Shown here one piece after another: positions 1-10,938 of a stretch of 64,000 nucleotides of DNA. Position 1 is the stretch's first letter, and each line of letters opens with the position of its first letter. This stretch comes from Phoenix dactylifera (lineage: Eukaryota > Streptophyta > Magnoliopsida > Arecales > Arecaceae), in NCBI RefSeq assembly GCF_009389715.1, contig NC_052395.1, positions 6,906,812-6,970,811 on the forward strand. The letters run 5' to 3'. The notes under the pieces are model-generated. The model was not told where the DNA came from and did no database searches. It worked only from the letters and a program-made list of their open reading frames with translations. The position numbers were made by a program, and so were the translations under genes.

Positions 1-73
1 ACTTTATTAATTTTGTCAATTCATTTAATCATCAACATGCTGACGATTGATATTTAGGATACAATTCTCAACA
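1..73 (-). repeat. Start of an LTR (3' LTR of an element running off the window)
   Basis: Read on the minus strand, this begins TGTTGAGAATTGTATCC at position 73 and leaves the window at 1. It matches the start of the LTR at about 9612-9692 apart from a small indel and scattered changes. A polypurine tract lies directly upstream on the same strand (74-84), as expected for a 3' LTR. Seen: LTR-type start, polypurine tract and homology to the other LTR. Inferred: both are ends of one outer element. Confidence 0.7.
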
Positions 74-84
74 CCTTTCCCTTT
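74..84 (-). other. Polypurine tract upstream of a 3' LTR
   Basis: The minus strand reads AAAGGGAAAGG immediately before the LTR start TGTTGAG. Polypurine tracts prime plus-strand DNA synthesis in LTR retrotransposons. The exact abutment fixes the LTR border at 73/74. Confidence 0.65.
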
Positions 85-100
85 ATGAGTCCATTTTCCC

Positions 101-958
101 TCAAATTTGACAAATCCCATCCTCTTCAGTGATTTTGTCATTGTAAACATCAGAAGATGATAATTTTTTCTTGGTTTCTCCTTCTAGATTTACATTGAAG
201 TTACAAAGGACTTGAGTTAAGACCATACCATAAGGAAGTGAAGCTCCTTTTCTTTGACCTTGAGCTTCCATGTATCTAAGCATCAGGCAGGGTAGGTTCA
301 GTGGGAGTCCTTGGATGGTATGGTGCATTACTAGTATATCCCTTTCTGAAACATGATCCAATTTTTCTGTCTTTGGAAAGAACATCTTGTTGATCATGTG
401 ATACAGCAGACGCATCTCTGCATTCAGTTGATTGGTACTGATCTCAGTCCAATCTCCTGTGACTTCTCTATTCAAAATGGTATTATTTCCTTCATTCCTA
501 TTTTCTAGATGATCTCTATTTTCTCCATCATTTGGAATCCGAAGGGTATCTCTAAGAATCTCTTCAGTAATTAAAATAGGTACATCTTTTACCTTGGACG
601 AGATCTGTCCTTCTCCATATCTGGCATTGTTGTAGAATTCTCGTACCAGGTCTGGGTAGGTAGGCACATTCAGAGAGCATAGGTATTCCCAACCCATATC
701 CTTAAGATTCTGCCCTAAGGAGAAATTTTCTTTCTCCAGAAATTCAAAATCTACTCTCCTTCCTGTCGATACATTTCTTATGGAGAGAGGTCCTTGTCTG
801 GATACTGAGGACGGAGGTGACAGAGGAGTCGTAACGGGTTGAGGCGGTGGTGTTACTTCCTTCTGTGGATTCTTTGCCCTAGCCTTCATTCTTCTATCTG
901 TGTGTGGAGTGGTATTCTTCCTCTTTGCTCCAGATGTTACTTGCTTGATTCTCATCAT
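101..958 (-). CDS. Extra ORF of an LTR retrotransposon, plant transposon-protein domain
   Basis: An uninterrupted reading frame gives 285 aa from the first ATG at 958; the frame stays open upstream to 1075 without an ATG. The N-terminus is basic and rich in Lys, Arg and Pro. From about residue 65 the pattern resembles the domain annotated as 'putative plant transposon protein' (Transposase_32 type, from memory): a conserved Trp-Glu-Tyr, then PTYPDLVREFYNNARYGEG, a Ser-Ser-Lys-Val-Lys stretch and an LRIPNDG motif. It ends 17 bp before a polypurine tract and 3' LTR, the place where accessory or env-like ORFs occur in plant LTR elements. No catalytic residues can be assigned and its function is unknown. 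It is intact, while the neighbouring gag-pol is broken. Confidence 0.7.
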   Translation of the reverse strand: MMRIKQVTSGAKRKNTTPHTDRRMKARAKNPQKEVTPPPQPVTTPLSPPSSVSRQGPLSIRNVSTGRRVDFEFLEKENFSLGQNLKDMGWEYLCSLNVPTYPDLVREFYNNARYGEGQISSKVKDVPILITEEILRDTLRIPNDGENRDHLENRNEGNNTILNREVTGDWTEISTNQLNAEMRLLYHMINKMFFPKTEKLDHVSERDILVMHHTIQGLPLNLPCLMLRYMEAQGQRKGASLPYGMVLTQVLCNFNVNLEGETKKKLSSSDVYNDKITEEDGICQI

Positions 959-1129
959 TAGAAGATCAATCAAAACCTTGGAAGGATTTTCTAGGGTTTT
1001 TGGGAGTTTCTGGTTTGAAGAAGAGTTTGAAGACAAAAAAGGCGCTCTAAGGGTTATAAAATATTTTAGGTTCAACGTTTCAGAGAGAGAGAGAGAAAAA
1101 GCCTTTTAGAATTCGTTTCGAATAGTTTT

Positions 1130-1300
1130 CTCTTTAGTTGACTCATCTAACTCATGAGTCATCTCCGATGAACTAAAAGTCGACTCTTTTAACTTAAGAG
1201 TCGTCTCTTATGAGTTAGGGGTCGACTTTTTAAACTTAAGAGTCGTCCCTTACTTCATGAGTCGACTCCTTATTTACATGAGTCATCTCCTCAGACTGTT
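1130..1300. repeat. Array of GTCGAC-type palindromic motifs
   Basis: Between the end of RNase H and the extra ORF, a degenerate unit of about 25 bp recurs, centred on AGTCGACTC or AGTCGTCTC and joined by ACTTAAG-like spacers. The same motif fills 6420-6785 in the Sirevirus-type LTR. It may be a remnant of that element's missing 3' LTR or a 3' untranslated repeat region; the two cannot be separated by eye. Confidence 0.6.
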
Positions 1301-1420
1301 CAAGAGACAAAATCTTTTTGAATAACATTTAAACTTAATTGCAAACTACGGATCAAATCAACTAAAATTCAACCAATGATAGTCAATCAAAATACACAAT
1401 TTATCAGTCATAATCAGTCA

Positions 1421-3095
1421 TCAAAATGGATCATAAATGCATAATTCACCTCTAAATTTACAAAATACTTCTTCATTACGAGGTTTAGTGAAAATGTCTG
1501 CAATTTGTTTATCAGTATTTATAAATTCCATTTTTATATCTCCATTTTGAGCATAATCTCTTATGAAATGATGTCTGATTTCTATATGTTTATATCTTGA
1601 GTGTTGTATGGGATTTTTAGTCAAATTTATGGCACTAGCGTTGTTACACCTTATAGAAATTTTATTTTATTTTATGCCATAATCCTCAAGCTATTGCTTG
1701 ATCCATAGGATTTGGGCACAGCAACTTTCTGCAGCAATATATTCAGCCTCAGCTGTAGATAGTGCTACGGAGTTTGTTTCTTGCTAAACCAAGAAATTAA
1801 GTTTGTTCCAATGAATTAACAAGTTTCACTTGTACTTTTTCTGTCTAATCTACAACCAGCAAAATCAGCATCTGAATATCCAATCAAGTCAATTTTAGAT
1901 ACCTTAGAATACCATAAACCTAGGTGTTGTGTTCCTTTTAAGTATCTTAATATTCTTTTAATAGCAATTAAGTGTGATTCTTTAGGATTTACTTGATATC
2001 TTGCACACATACAAACACTATGCATTATATCAGTCTACTTGTTGTAAGATAAAGTAAAGATCCAATCATTCCTCTATACAGCTTTGAATCAAAGAATTTA
2101 CATTGCTCATCTTTTTCTAATTTACAAGAGAAGCTCATAGGAGTACCTATTGATTTTGAATCTTCCATACCAAACTTCTTTAATATTTTCTTTGTGTATT
2201 TGCTTTGGCAGATGAAAATTTCATCTCTTGTTTGCTTGATTTGGAGTCCAAGGAAGAAGTTGAGTTCACCCATCAAACTTATCTCGAACTCACCTTGCAT
2301 GAGCTTAACAAATTCTTCACATAAACTTTCATTAGTAACTCCAAATATAATATCATCAACATATATTTGAACAATCAGTATATCAGAATTTTTCTTTTTA
2401 ATAAAAAGAGTTTTATCAACATTTTCTGTTAAAAAATTGCTCTTTATTAAAAAGTTGCTTAGTCTATCATACCAAACTCTAGGAGCTTGCTTCAAGCCAT
2501 AAAGTGTTTTGTTCAATTTAAAAACATGATCTAGAAGTTTATGATTTTCAAATTCAGGTGGTTGTTCTACATAAACTTTTTCAGTTATGAAACCATTTAG
2601 AAATACACTTTTGACATCCATTTGAAATAATTTAAAATCCATGAAGCATGCAAATACAAGTAATAATCTGATAGCTTCAAGTCTAGCTACAGGTGCAAAA
2701 GTTTCATCAAAATCAATTCCTTCTTCTTGATTATATCCTTTTTCAACTAATCTAGCCTTATTTCTAATTACAATTCCATCCTTATTTAATTTATTTCTGA
2801 AAACCCATTTTGTTCCAATTACAGAAGTATTTTCATATCTTCTAACTAAATTTCAAACGTTATTTCTTTCAAATTGATTCAGTTCTTCTTGCATGTCCAT
2901 TAACCAATTGTTATCTTTTTCAGCTTCTTCAAAAGATTTTTGTTCTATTTGAGAAACAAATGCAAGATGATTACAAACATCTCTAATGGAGGATCTAGTC
3001 CTAATTCCTTGTGAAGGATCACTAATTATTAGTTCTCTAGGATGACTATGTGCATACCTCCATTCTTTTGGTAGACTAGTTTTATCATTAAGCAT
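1421..3095 (-). pseudogene. Copia reverse transcriptase and RNase H, broken
   Basis: Read on the minus strand, the order is: pre-RT linker (2853-3095, with DPSQGIRTRSS and SFEEAEKDNNW), reverse transcriptase (2025-2642, with [32 protein letters not shown] and the catalytic YVDD), then RNase H in two pieces (1816-2025 with GYSDADFAGCRLDRKSTS, and 1421-1624 with HHFIRD and DIFTKP). Stops and frameshifts separate the pieces, so no working polyprotein is made. The order integrase-RT-RNase H is diagnostic of Ty1/copia. This is the 3' half of the element whose LTR is at 5335-7106. Confidence 0.93.
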
Positions 3096-3125
3096 TTGAT
3101 CTTCTTCTTTCTGATTTTGATTATG

Positions 3126-3910
3126 CTATGAATTTTTAGATTCAGACACATCCTTTAGGGTCAATTCTTTGGCTTGCTTATTGAGTTCCTCTGCATCATC
3201 ATCGAGATCTAAATTCTTCCTTGATGAAGGGTCATTAGATTCATCAAAAATAACATGTATTGACTCTTCAACAACTAAAGTTCTCTTGTTAAATATTCTA
3301 TATACTTTGCTTGATGAAGAATATCCAAGAAAAATAACTTCATCTGATTTTGAATCAAATTTTCTCAAGTTGTCCTTACCATTATTTAGAACAAAATAGA
3401 TGCAACCAAAAACATGAAAGTATGAAAGATTTGGTTTCTTATTTTTCATAAGTTCATAAGAAGTTTTTTTTAAAATTGACCTAATAGTAAGTCTATCAAG
3501 AACATGACAAGCTGTATTTATGGCTTCAGCCCAAAAATACTTAGGTAAATCACACTCACATAACATTGTCCTAGCCATTTCAGTAAGTGTTCTATTCTTT
3601 CTCTCTACAACAACATTTTATTGCGGTATTCTTGGTGCAGAAAAATTTGATCAATACCATTTTCAGTGCAGAAATTTTCAAAATCATGATTTTCAAATTC
3701 AGTTCCATGATCACTTCTAATCTTAATAGTTTTCAGTCCATATTCATTTGAAATCTTTTTATACAGTTTAGTGAAAGCTGAAAATGCTTCACTTTTGTGT
3801 GCCAAGAATAAAACCCATGTATACCTAAAAAAATCATCCACAATAACAAAGCCATAAAGTTTTTCTCCTAGGCTTGCAGTTCTAGTTTGTCCAAATAAGT
3901 CCATATGCAA
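3126..3910 (-). pseudogene. Copia integrase core, frameshifted
   Basis: Two frames on the minus strand carry the integrase. The first (3605-3910) has HMDLFG with the first catalytic Asp, IVDDFFRYTWV, and RSDHGTEF with the second Asp. A stop and frameshift follow near 3600-3620. The third catalytic residue lies just after them in VVERKNRTL. The second frame (3126-3578) continues with PKYFWAEAINTACHVL and the C-terminal FLGYSSSSKVYRIFN stretch. The N-terminal HHCC zinc region and the protease expected upstream are absent: the gag frame ends about 6 bp away, which points to an internal deletion. Confidence 0.9.
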
Positions 3911-3915
3911 AAGCT

Positions 3916-5273
3916 CTAAAGGCCTATTAGTGGAAACAGCATTTTTAGACTTTCTAGAATTAAATTCAATTTCTCAGAGCTTAGGGTGTATTTATCAACT
4001 ATAGGTTTCAGTTTTTCAACTTTATTAGCTAACTTCTGATTTTCTTCATGCAGTTTCTTCTTATTATCCAGAAGCAGTGTATTTTCTTTTTCTAAAGATT
4101 GGTTCTTAGTCTTCAGTTCCTTATTCTTTAAGCTAAGCTTTTTATATTCAATCATAAGCTCAGAAAAAGCATCTTGAAGCTCATCGAAAATGAAATCGTA
4201 ATCAGTATTCAGATATACCTCATTTTCATGTCCCATTAGACACAGGTTTGCAGCTTCCTGTTGCTGTTCTTCTTCTCCAGAGCTGGATTTATCACTGTCA
4301 CTCCAAGTAGACATCATAGCTTTCTTCCTTAACCTCTTCGGAGCCTTCTTTAATAGAGGACACTCTGTTCGGAAGGGTCCAGGCTTTTTGCATTCATAAC
4401 AAATATATTGCTCCTTACTTTCTTTGCTTTGCTCCCCCTTGATCACATGCTTTTTCTTAAAGTTTTCTCTATTTCTTCTAAAGAATTTTCTGAACTTTCT
4501 TGTAATCAGGGCCATTTCCAAACTATCATCAGGTTCAGAATCCTCACTTTCATCCTCATGCAGAGTAGATTTAAGAGCGATGGTTCTGCGCTTCTTAGGT
4601 TCATCCTCCTCAAGATTCTGTTTCATTGAGAGCTCATGAGTCATTAAGGAACCCAGCAGTTCTTCCAGTGGGAGAGAATTGAGATCTTTGGCTTCTTGAA
4701 TAGCAGTGACCTTTGCTTCCCATGCTTTAGGAAGAGACCTAAGAATTTTCCGAACAAGATCACTATTAGAGTAATATGTACCAAGGCTTTTCAGGCCGTT
4801 TATAATATCAGTGAGTCTAGTAAACATTTCAGTTATAGATTCACTGTTTTCCATTCTAAATAGTTCATACTTATGCACTAGCATACTGATTTTAGATTCT
4901 TTGACCTGGTTAGTGCCTTCATGTGTAACTTCCAGCCTATTCCAGATTTCTTTAGCAGTCATGCAAATAGATGTACGATTAAACTCATTTGCACCTAAAG
5001 AACAGTAAAGAACATTCATGGCTTTTGCATTCGCTGAGTCATTCTTTTATCATGGTCATCCCATTCAATCTCAGGTTTGAATAAGATAATGCCATCAACA
5101 ATTTTAGTTGGTGTGTGAGGCCGATTAATAATAACAGTCCATAAGTCATAGTCAAGTGCTTAAATAAAAATTCTCATGCTAGCTTTCCAATAAGTAAAAT
5201 TTGTGCCATTGAAAAGAGGTGGTCTATTGGTAGATTGCCCTTCAGCAACAGAGGATCCCATAGTGGCTGCCAT
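3916..5273 (-). pseudogene. Sirevirus-type gag, broken
   Basis: The likely start ATG is at 5273 (MAATMGSS). A stop occurs near 5165 and a frameshift near 5050; from 5019 the frame is open for 367 residues. It has the plant copia gag core (KEIWNRLEVTHEGT, LVRKILRSLPKAWEAKVTAI), a zinc-knuckle-like stretch and a long C-terminal coiled coil rich in Lys, Glu and Leu. The knuckle reads CYECKKPGPFRTEC, with Pro where the usual CCHC His should be. A long coiled-coil C-terminus is typical of Sirevirus gag proteins. The coding region ends abruptly at the join to integrase. Confidence 0.88.
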
Positions 5274-5320
5274 GACCTTTAACTCTTGATTGTTAGATCA
5301 AAATGTTTCTGGAGTACCAG

Positions 5321-5332
5321 GCTCTGATACCA
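5321..5332 (-). other. Primer binding site for initiator tRNA-Met
   Basis: The minus strand reads TGGTATCAGAGC, the standard plant iMet primer site, two bases inside the LTR end at 5335. This fixes the orientation of the copia element as minus and the border of its 5' LTR. Confidence 0.92.
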
Positions 5333-5647
5333 CTTGTTGCCCAGAGGTGCAGCCCCAGAGGAGGGATGAATTGGGTCTCTTAAAAAAAATTATTAACGTT
5401 GAAACGTATGGAGAGTATGAGTTACTAATATCTTATAGATTCAGTAGCGGAAATGAGATTGCACAAATATGACAGTAAATAAAAGCTAGGAATGCATCAA
5501 GGAATATGCAAAGGAAAGAAAGAGAAGAACCGCAATCACAAACACCAAGGTTTATAGTGGTTCAGTGCACTCCCAGCACCTACGTCCACTCCTCAAGCCT
5601 AGCTTAAGATTCTTACTATAATCCGACAGATTACAGCCTAATTATTT

Positions 5648-5900
5648 TTCGGGCTCACAATCAAAAATCCAGTTGGTTTTCCCAGGCAACCAACCGAAAA
5701 CCTTTTATTTTTTGGGATCACAAACAACCTAGTTAGTTTTCAGACAAACCAACCAAAAACTTTACACCTTTTGTTTTTTCGGGCTCACAAACAACCCAGT
5801 TAGTTTTCAAATGAACCAACCAAAACTTTACACCGTTTGTTTTTCCGGGCTTACAAACAACCTAGTAGGTTTTCAGATGAACCAACCAAAACTAGCACCC
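5648..5900. repeat. Tandem repeat, about four units of 64-67 bp
   Basis: Units are marked by GGGCTCACAA or a close variant at about 5650, 5714, 5780 and 5847, each followed by AACCCAGTTAGTTTTC and ACCAACCAAAA-like segments. The array lies inside the Sirevirus-type LTR downstream of its TATA box, so it would be transcribed in the LTR leader. Confidence 0.8.
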
Positions 5901-6300
5901 TTGCTGAATACACCTGATTTAGCAACTCTCAATCAAGGCTTAGAAGAGCCTTTACAAGTTTCAAATCAATGAAACTGTTACAGCAGCAATTAATCCAACT
6001 AAAAGAATGTTGTAACTTGAAAAAAAGCTTTAGAGCATATAAAAAATAAATCAATGAAAGCAAAAAGCTGAAACCGATGAAGTAGTTTGCTGTGGAAGGA
6101 TGTTCCAATGTCTGAACAGCAACTCTTCACGATGCAGTGAGAAACTTCGACTGATCTCCCCACAAGAGAAAATTTCTGATTACAGTGCTGGTGAGGAAGA
6201 TGAACTGTTAAGCTTTTCTTCTCTTTTTCTCAGTGAAAACTTTTTGTTTTCAATGGAGTCTTTTCCCTTTCCTTATTATTTCCATTCTGAGGTTCCCTCG

Positions 6301-6308
6301 TATTTATA
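6301..6308 (-). promoter_or_regulatory. TATA box of the copia LTR promoter
   Basis: The minus strand reads TATAAATA followed by CGAGGGAACC. It lies about 800 bp into the LTR and downstream of the GTCGAC array, as expected for an LTR promoter. Confidence 0.5.
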
Positions 6309-6419
6309 GACAAATTCTTCGGCGGAATTTGAATTTCTTTCTTTCCGCTCTGATGAGAATCTTTTTCTGTTACAGAAGAAGACAAAAATCGTTCACAGCT
6401 TTCCATTGTGGTCCCAACA

Positions 6420-6785
6420 GTACAAAGGTCAACTCATGTATCTCAGGGGTCGACTCATGTTCTTTCTGGATCGGCACTTCAATTCGTGGAGAGAGCTTTT
6501 GCTGTGTCAACTTCAAACGGTCGACTCTTAATTCTTAAGGGTCGGCTCATCTTCATCAGGAGTCGCCTCTTTAAACACAAAGGTCGGCTCACACTTTAGT
6601 TTTTCGGCCGGTGCTGAGACTGAACAGGGGTCGACTCTTCAAACGCAAGGGTCAACTCTTCAATTTCGGGGGTCGACTCATTTTGAACAAGGATCGACTC
6701 TTCAAGCTTTTCTCAGGCGATAAAAAACTTTCTATTTACTACACAAGGGTCGACTCATATTTTGCGGGGATCGACTCTTTGACTG
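6420..6785. repeat. GTCGAC palindromic motif array in the copia LTR
   Basis: About a dozen degenerate copies of GGGTCGACTC (also GGTCGGCTC, GGATCGACTC, GGTCAACTC) are spaced 25-45 bp apart. They sit in the U3 part of the LTR, upstream of the TATA box on the minus strand. Arrays of short palindromes in this position are known from Sireviruses; a regulatory role is inferred. Confidence 0.75.
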
Positions 6786-7106
6786 TGTTCCTTGAATAAA
6801 ACTTATCAGAATTAACTTAAACTTGTCCTTTTTGCTTAGAAGTTGACTCAAGTCTTTCAAACAAAAAACTTTAGACTTCTTCTCTGATCTCCATGGACTA
6901 GATTAAGATCAATTCCTTTTAGAACATGTCCAATGAGATATTTGCGAAGAACTTAAGATTTTGCAGTGCTTCAATTCTTCTGATTTTTCTTGACTTATAA
7001 AACTTCACAATTAAGCTAATGTCATTAGTACACAATATGATCTGAAGTATTTTGTAATCATCAAAATTCATCCTTTAGGGTTGACAGGTTCCATACTTAG
7101 CCAACA

Positions 7107-9692
7107 ATAGGTATGGGTGCGAGTTGACCTAACTTGATTAGAACTCTTCTAATCGACTTAGGTCCAAACTGCATGAACCCAAACTTAACAATTAGAATTC
7201 TTTCTAACTGATGATCAAATCAAATTCTGTAATTCGATCAAATCTATAAGACAAGATTGACGTCTAGCAACTGAAAGTAAATTCTAAGTTCTTCGATATT
7301 AAGCATGTTGAATTTTTTTTTTTTTAAACCATGGCTGAACCTGATCGGGTTGCCTACGTACCCCTTCATAAGGGGGATCAAGCCATACATAGTTTTTTTT
7401 AAGTTTTAAAATGTAGCAGAAAAATCGAATCAAACAATTTAATTCATGCATGCTTACAAGATCAAATCTAGAAATCAGCACCTTAAGAACATATAGGATT
7501 ATGCCGGAATCGTTTAAACAAATATGCTAAAATTTTTATGCATGATTAACTATCAGATCTGAAAGGTAAACACTCTATTTCGATTAATCTCCGAATATCC
7601 ATCGAATGGATTCTGGAGATAACTCCATGAGGAGCCCCAAAGGAGGGTAAAATCTCGGAGAATCGGACCTAGACCCTGACTCCAAAATAAAAGATTAATA
7701 TAGAATTAATACCTTTTATGATGGAAGAAACTTATGGATCTAAACTTTGACTTCGCAGCCACGCACACGAATGGCCTCTACGAGAAGTACACGCGAAGTC
7801 CTAGGTAAATCATTTTCCGCGGGAGTGCTAGCTCACGCAGGAACACTGCAGTGGCTGAAGCTTTCTCCTTCTAAACACTCAACTTTTAATTATTCTTCAA
7901 GAAGATGGAGGATGGATGTGAGGATGAAGGAGAAGAAGGGATGGAGGCCTCAGGGAATTTTTTCAGAATTTTTTGAAACCTCTAAATATTGTATATTTTG
8001 AACCCAAGGCATGGGGGTCTTTTATAGCCAAAAGACCCCCCCACGCCTCACACCTAATTTAGCTAATTAATTTGGCTGATAAAATCCCCAAAAAATTTTG
8101 GTGGGTTGGAAGCTAAGACAAGATAAATATATCCAAATTTAGTGCATTTTGGATCCCTAAAAGATAAGAATTCATGCGTCCAAAGTTCAGCCGCAGACCA
8201 TCCTATTTCATGCGCCAATGCAATCCCTACAAATTAGGAAATTCATCTAAATCTTTTTAGGAAGATTTGAGGTGCCATTTTTATAGTAAATATAGCCCCA
8301 TGCCTCCTCTCTTCTCACGCCAATTTTTGGCCAAAAATAAAGATGATAGGTGTGGAAAATATTGGGCATAAATCAAGGTGTCATTCTTCTCCAAGAAGAT
8401 AAGGATAGGTTCCTAAAATTTAGGAATTCTTCTCCTTATCTAATTCTGATTATTTGGACTTATAATCCTCATCAAATAAGATCTTCTAATTGATTTGGAT
8501 TAAGCCCAATCCAATTAGATCAAGTCCCATCAATTGGGTCAAGCTCAATCTACTTGGGTTGAACCCAATCCAATTAGGTCAAACCCTGATGCAGCCCAAA
8601 TTGAATCCTATTCAATTTGGCTCAATCTAAGCCCAATTACTCAATCAAATTGAGTTCATTAGCAATCTAATTGCTAATTAATCCTTCAATAATTCAATAA
8701 TTATTTTAATGCAACTTTTGCTTAGAATAATTTGTCAATCGAATTGACCAAATTATCCCTGAATGATTCTTAATCATCAATCAGCCATTTGATCAATCTA
8801 GAAACTTCTATGCGTGTGACCTCATAGGTTCGAACCTAAGCCGGTAGTATAGGAACGTCTTCCTATACTAATCGATGTGACCATCTAGCAATGGTACCCG
8901 ACGTCCGGATAAGCCAAATATATACGAAGCAAATATTCTGGAACCCTGGACTATGGTTACTGTATAATTCAATCCCTTTGACTCCTAATGCCAGGATGAC
9001 TTGGAGCTCACTATCAATCCTATAATTAGTACATCTATTATGTGATTAACTTTAGATATCCCGTGATTCCTCACTGGAATTATCCTGGTCAAGGTTTTGC
9101 TAAATTAATCACAAGACATTATCTCCTGTTTCTAGGAGGGTCAATTCCATCTTGACTCACAACTAACTACGCAAGTACTTGACTGCACCCAGTGACCTTC
9201 CGTCACTAAATTAGAAATTTAGGTAGTCCGGTACCAAAGTACAGTGAGTTGCTTGCTAGTCACAGGTTGCGGTCTCAGGTCAGAGGGCCAAACTTATATC
9301 CATATCCACTCGGAATATCTCTCGATAGTAGAGCATTCCGAAATTGGTCACGTTCGGTGAAATGTACTCCTACACTTCACCTGTGTGGCATACCAGTGTC
9401 TCCACACTCCTTGGTTAAGAGGACAACCAACGTATATGTTACACAACGACCTAATCTCAATAATGTTGTCGTCCTAATAACTGCATATCATTTGGTCGCG
9501 AACAAATTTAAGGACTCAAAGATAAATCCTCCTTTATCATAACATAAGTCCTAAGGACTTCATCATATAAGAGTTCATTTGAAGATAAAATGATGAATAA
9601 TGCCAAATAACACTTTATTAATTTGTCAATTTATTTACAAAATTCAATCATCAATATGCTGACAATTGACATTTAGGATACAATTCCCAATA
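7107..9692 (-). repeat. Large LTR of a second copia-like element
   Basis: On the minus strand it starts at 9692 (TATTGGGAATTGTATCC, a one-base variant of the usual TGTTGGG) and runs towards 7107. The first 80 bases match the LTR start at 1-73. A TATAAAAG box lies at 8019-8026 on the minus strand. The exact 3' end is not visible: the Sirevirus-type LTR starts at 7106 and no primer site is seen. The many short weak ORFs here are not genes. Confidence 0.6.
8013..8040. repeat. Perfect 11-bp inverted repeat around the LTR TATA box
   Basis: GGGGGTCTTTT (8013-8023) and AAAAGACCCCC (8030-8040) are exact reverse complements with a 6-nt loop. The minus-strand TATAAAAG box (8019-8026) spans one arm and the loop. 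Confidence 0.85.
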
Positions 9693-10447
9693 GCAACGTG
9701 TCATGTCTATCCGGAAGATATAAAATTTGGTGGAAATACCAAAATTATCCTTCAGTGGCAAGTTACCGTACAATTCAATCCTTCAATCAAACTGCATCCC
9801 GAATATGTATATGAGTATAGATATATATCAAACTCAATTATATATTCATATTTCTCTCAATCTTTTAATGATAATTTGAATAATGAAACATTAGAAACTC
9901 TTTCTAATTTTCATTCTACTTTGATCAAAGATTTTCTGAATTATCATATGATTAGAATAAATAGGATGCGGTCTTCTCTTACTAGAAGTGATTGATTTCT
10001 TGTCGACCTACTCATAACCTTCATACACAATTCACCATATCTGAAAGACCCCGTGCACAACATATTGTCATGAATAAGAGTAAACTAAAACATGGATTCA
10101 TGTGCACAAGATACTATGGTGATCTCAGGTCAAAGGATTAGTTGCACAACTCCCACTAAGAGAATCAATTTTAGACATATAAGTAAGACTCCATAAGATA
10201 TTCTCTTGACAAATTATTTTAGTGAACTCATTCCTCTAATGAGCACCCATATTTATATATTAGTGTCTCCACGCAAGTGATTGTGAGATCAATCACCCTC
10301 TGTATCGAGTATACATAAGATGTGCCAGTCTTGCTGGTAGCATTTATCCCCGACTCAATGTACCAATGACTGGGAATACTTAAGATTATGATTTTAGAAT
10401 TTTAGGCCTCACTTGTATGATCTCATCATAGCCCTAAAACCATTGCC
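9693..10447. other. Unassigned repeat-like sequence
   Basis: No gene is seen. The part from about 9990 to 10440 resembles the downstream part of copia LTRs (phrases such as GACTCAATGTACCAATGACTG and TCTCACAACTCCC-like runs), but no LTR ends or primer site are visible. The 109-aa open frame at 9666-9995 is AT-rich, has no recognisable domain, and starts inside the LTR. Confidence 0.35.
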
Positions 10448-10837
10448 CTAATCTAAGGGGTTCAGCACAAATATAAGAAACAACGTATGATGAAACACAA
10501 TGCCTTTAAATGTCACATACATGATTTGGAAATCAATGAAAAATCCTTCACAATAAAAATTGTGATTGGCTTTGTAGGCATTTATTCTTTCAGCAGATGG
10601 ATGGAGGATATCAAAAAGAACAGAACTTGATGGTGCAGGAATCTTCCCCTTGATCCAAGTAATATCGGTGCTAGAGTCACCTTCGAGCAAACTATTTATA
10701 GTAAAAATTGTTGCTCTCAACCCTTTCTTTGAGGCACTTAAATCAGTCATAGAAATAGAAATAGCTAAAAATTGTCTAGTTCCACCAAAGATAAAGTGGC
10801 CATAATGATCTCGAATGATTTTTGAGGGAGCTATCAA
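10448..10837 (-). pseudogene. LINE RNase H domain remnant
   Basis: A 129-residue frame has the layout of the RNase H domain at the end of plant LINE ORF2: DHYGHFIFGGTR, then LEGDSSTDITWIKG (from the LEGDS catalytic region), then SSSVLFDILH. The usual Ala-Glu-Leu helix is replaced by SASKKGLRATIF, and the N-terminal part of ORF2 is missing. It is a dead fragment. Confidence 0.6.
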
Positions 10838-10938
10838 AGTTGATCTTCAAAGTTCTAAGGGATAAGGGATCTAATGAACCTATAAAGGAAAGGAAGAGGA
10901 GCCAGCACAGATATCAACAAAACACAGATATCATCTCT

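Larger units (their letters stand above)
5335..7106 (-). repeat. 5' LTR of the Sirevirus-type copia element (1772 bp)
   Basis: On the minus strand this runs from TGTTGGCTAAG at 7106 to GGGCAACA at 5335, followed by AG and the primer site. It holds a TATAAATA box on the minus strand (6301-6308), the GTCGAC motif array (6420-6785) and a tandem array of about 65 bp (5648-5900). The downstream half resembles Sirevirus LTRs, with a GTTCAGTGCACTCCCAGCAC-like stretch. The bases outside the start are ATAGG (7107-7111). No matching 3' LTR was found at the other end. Confidence 0.85.
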
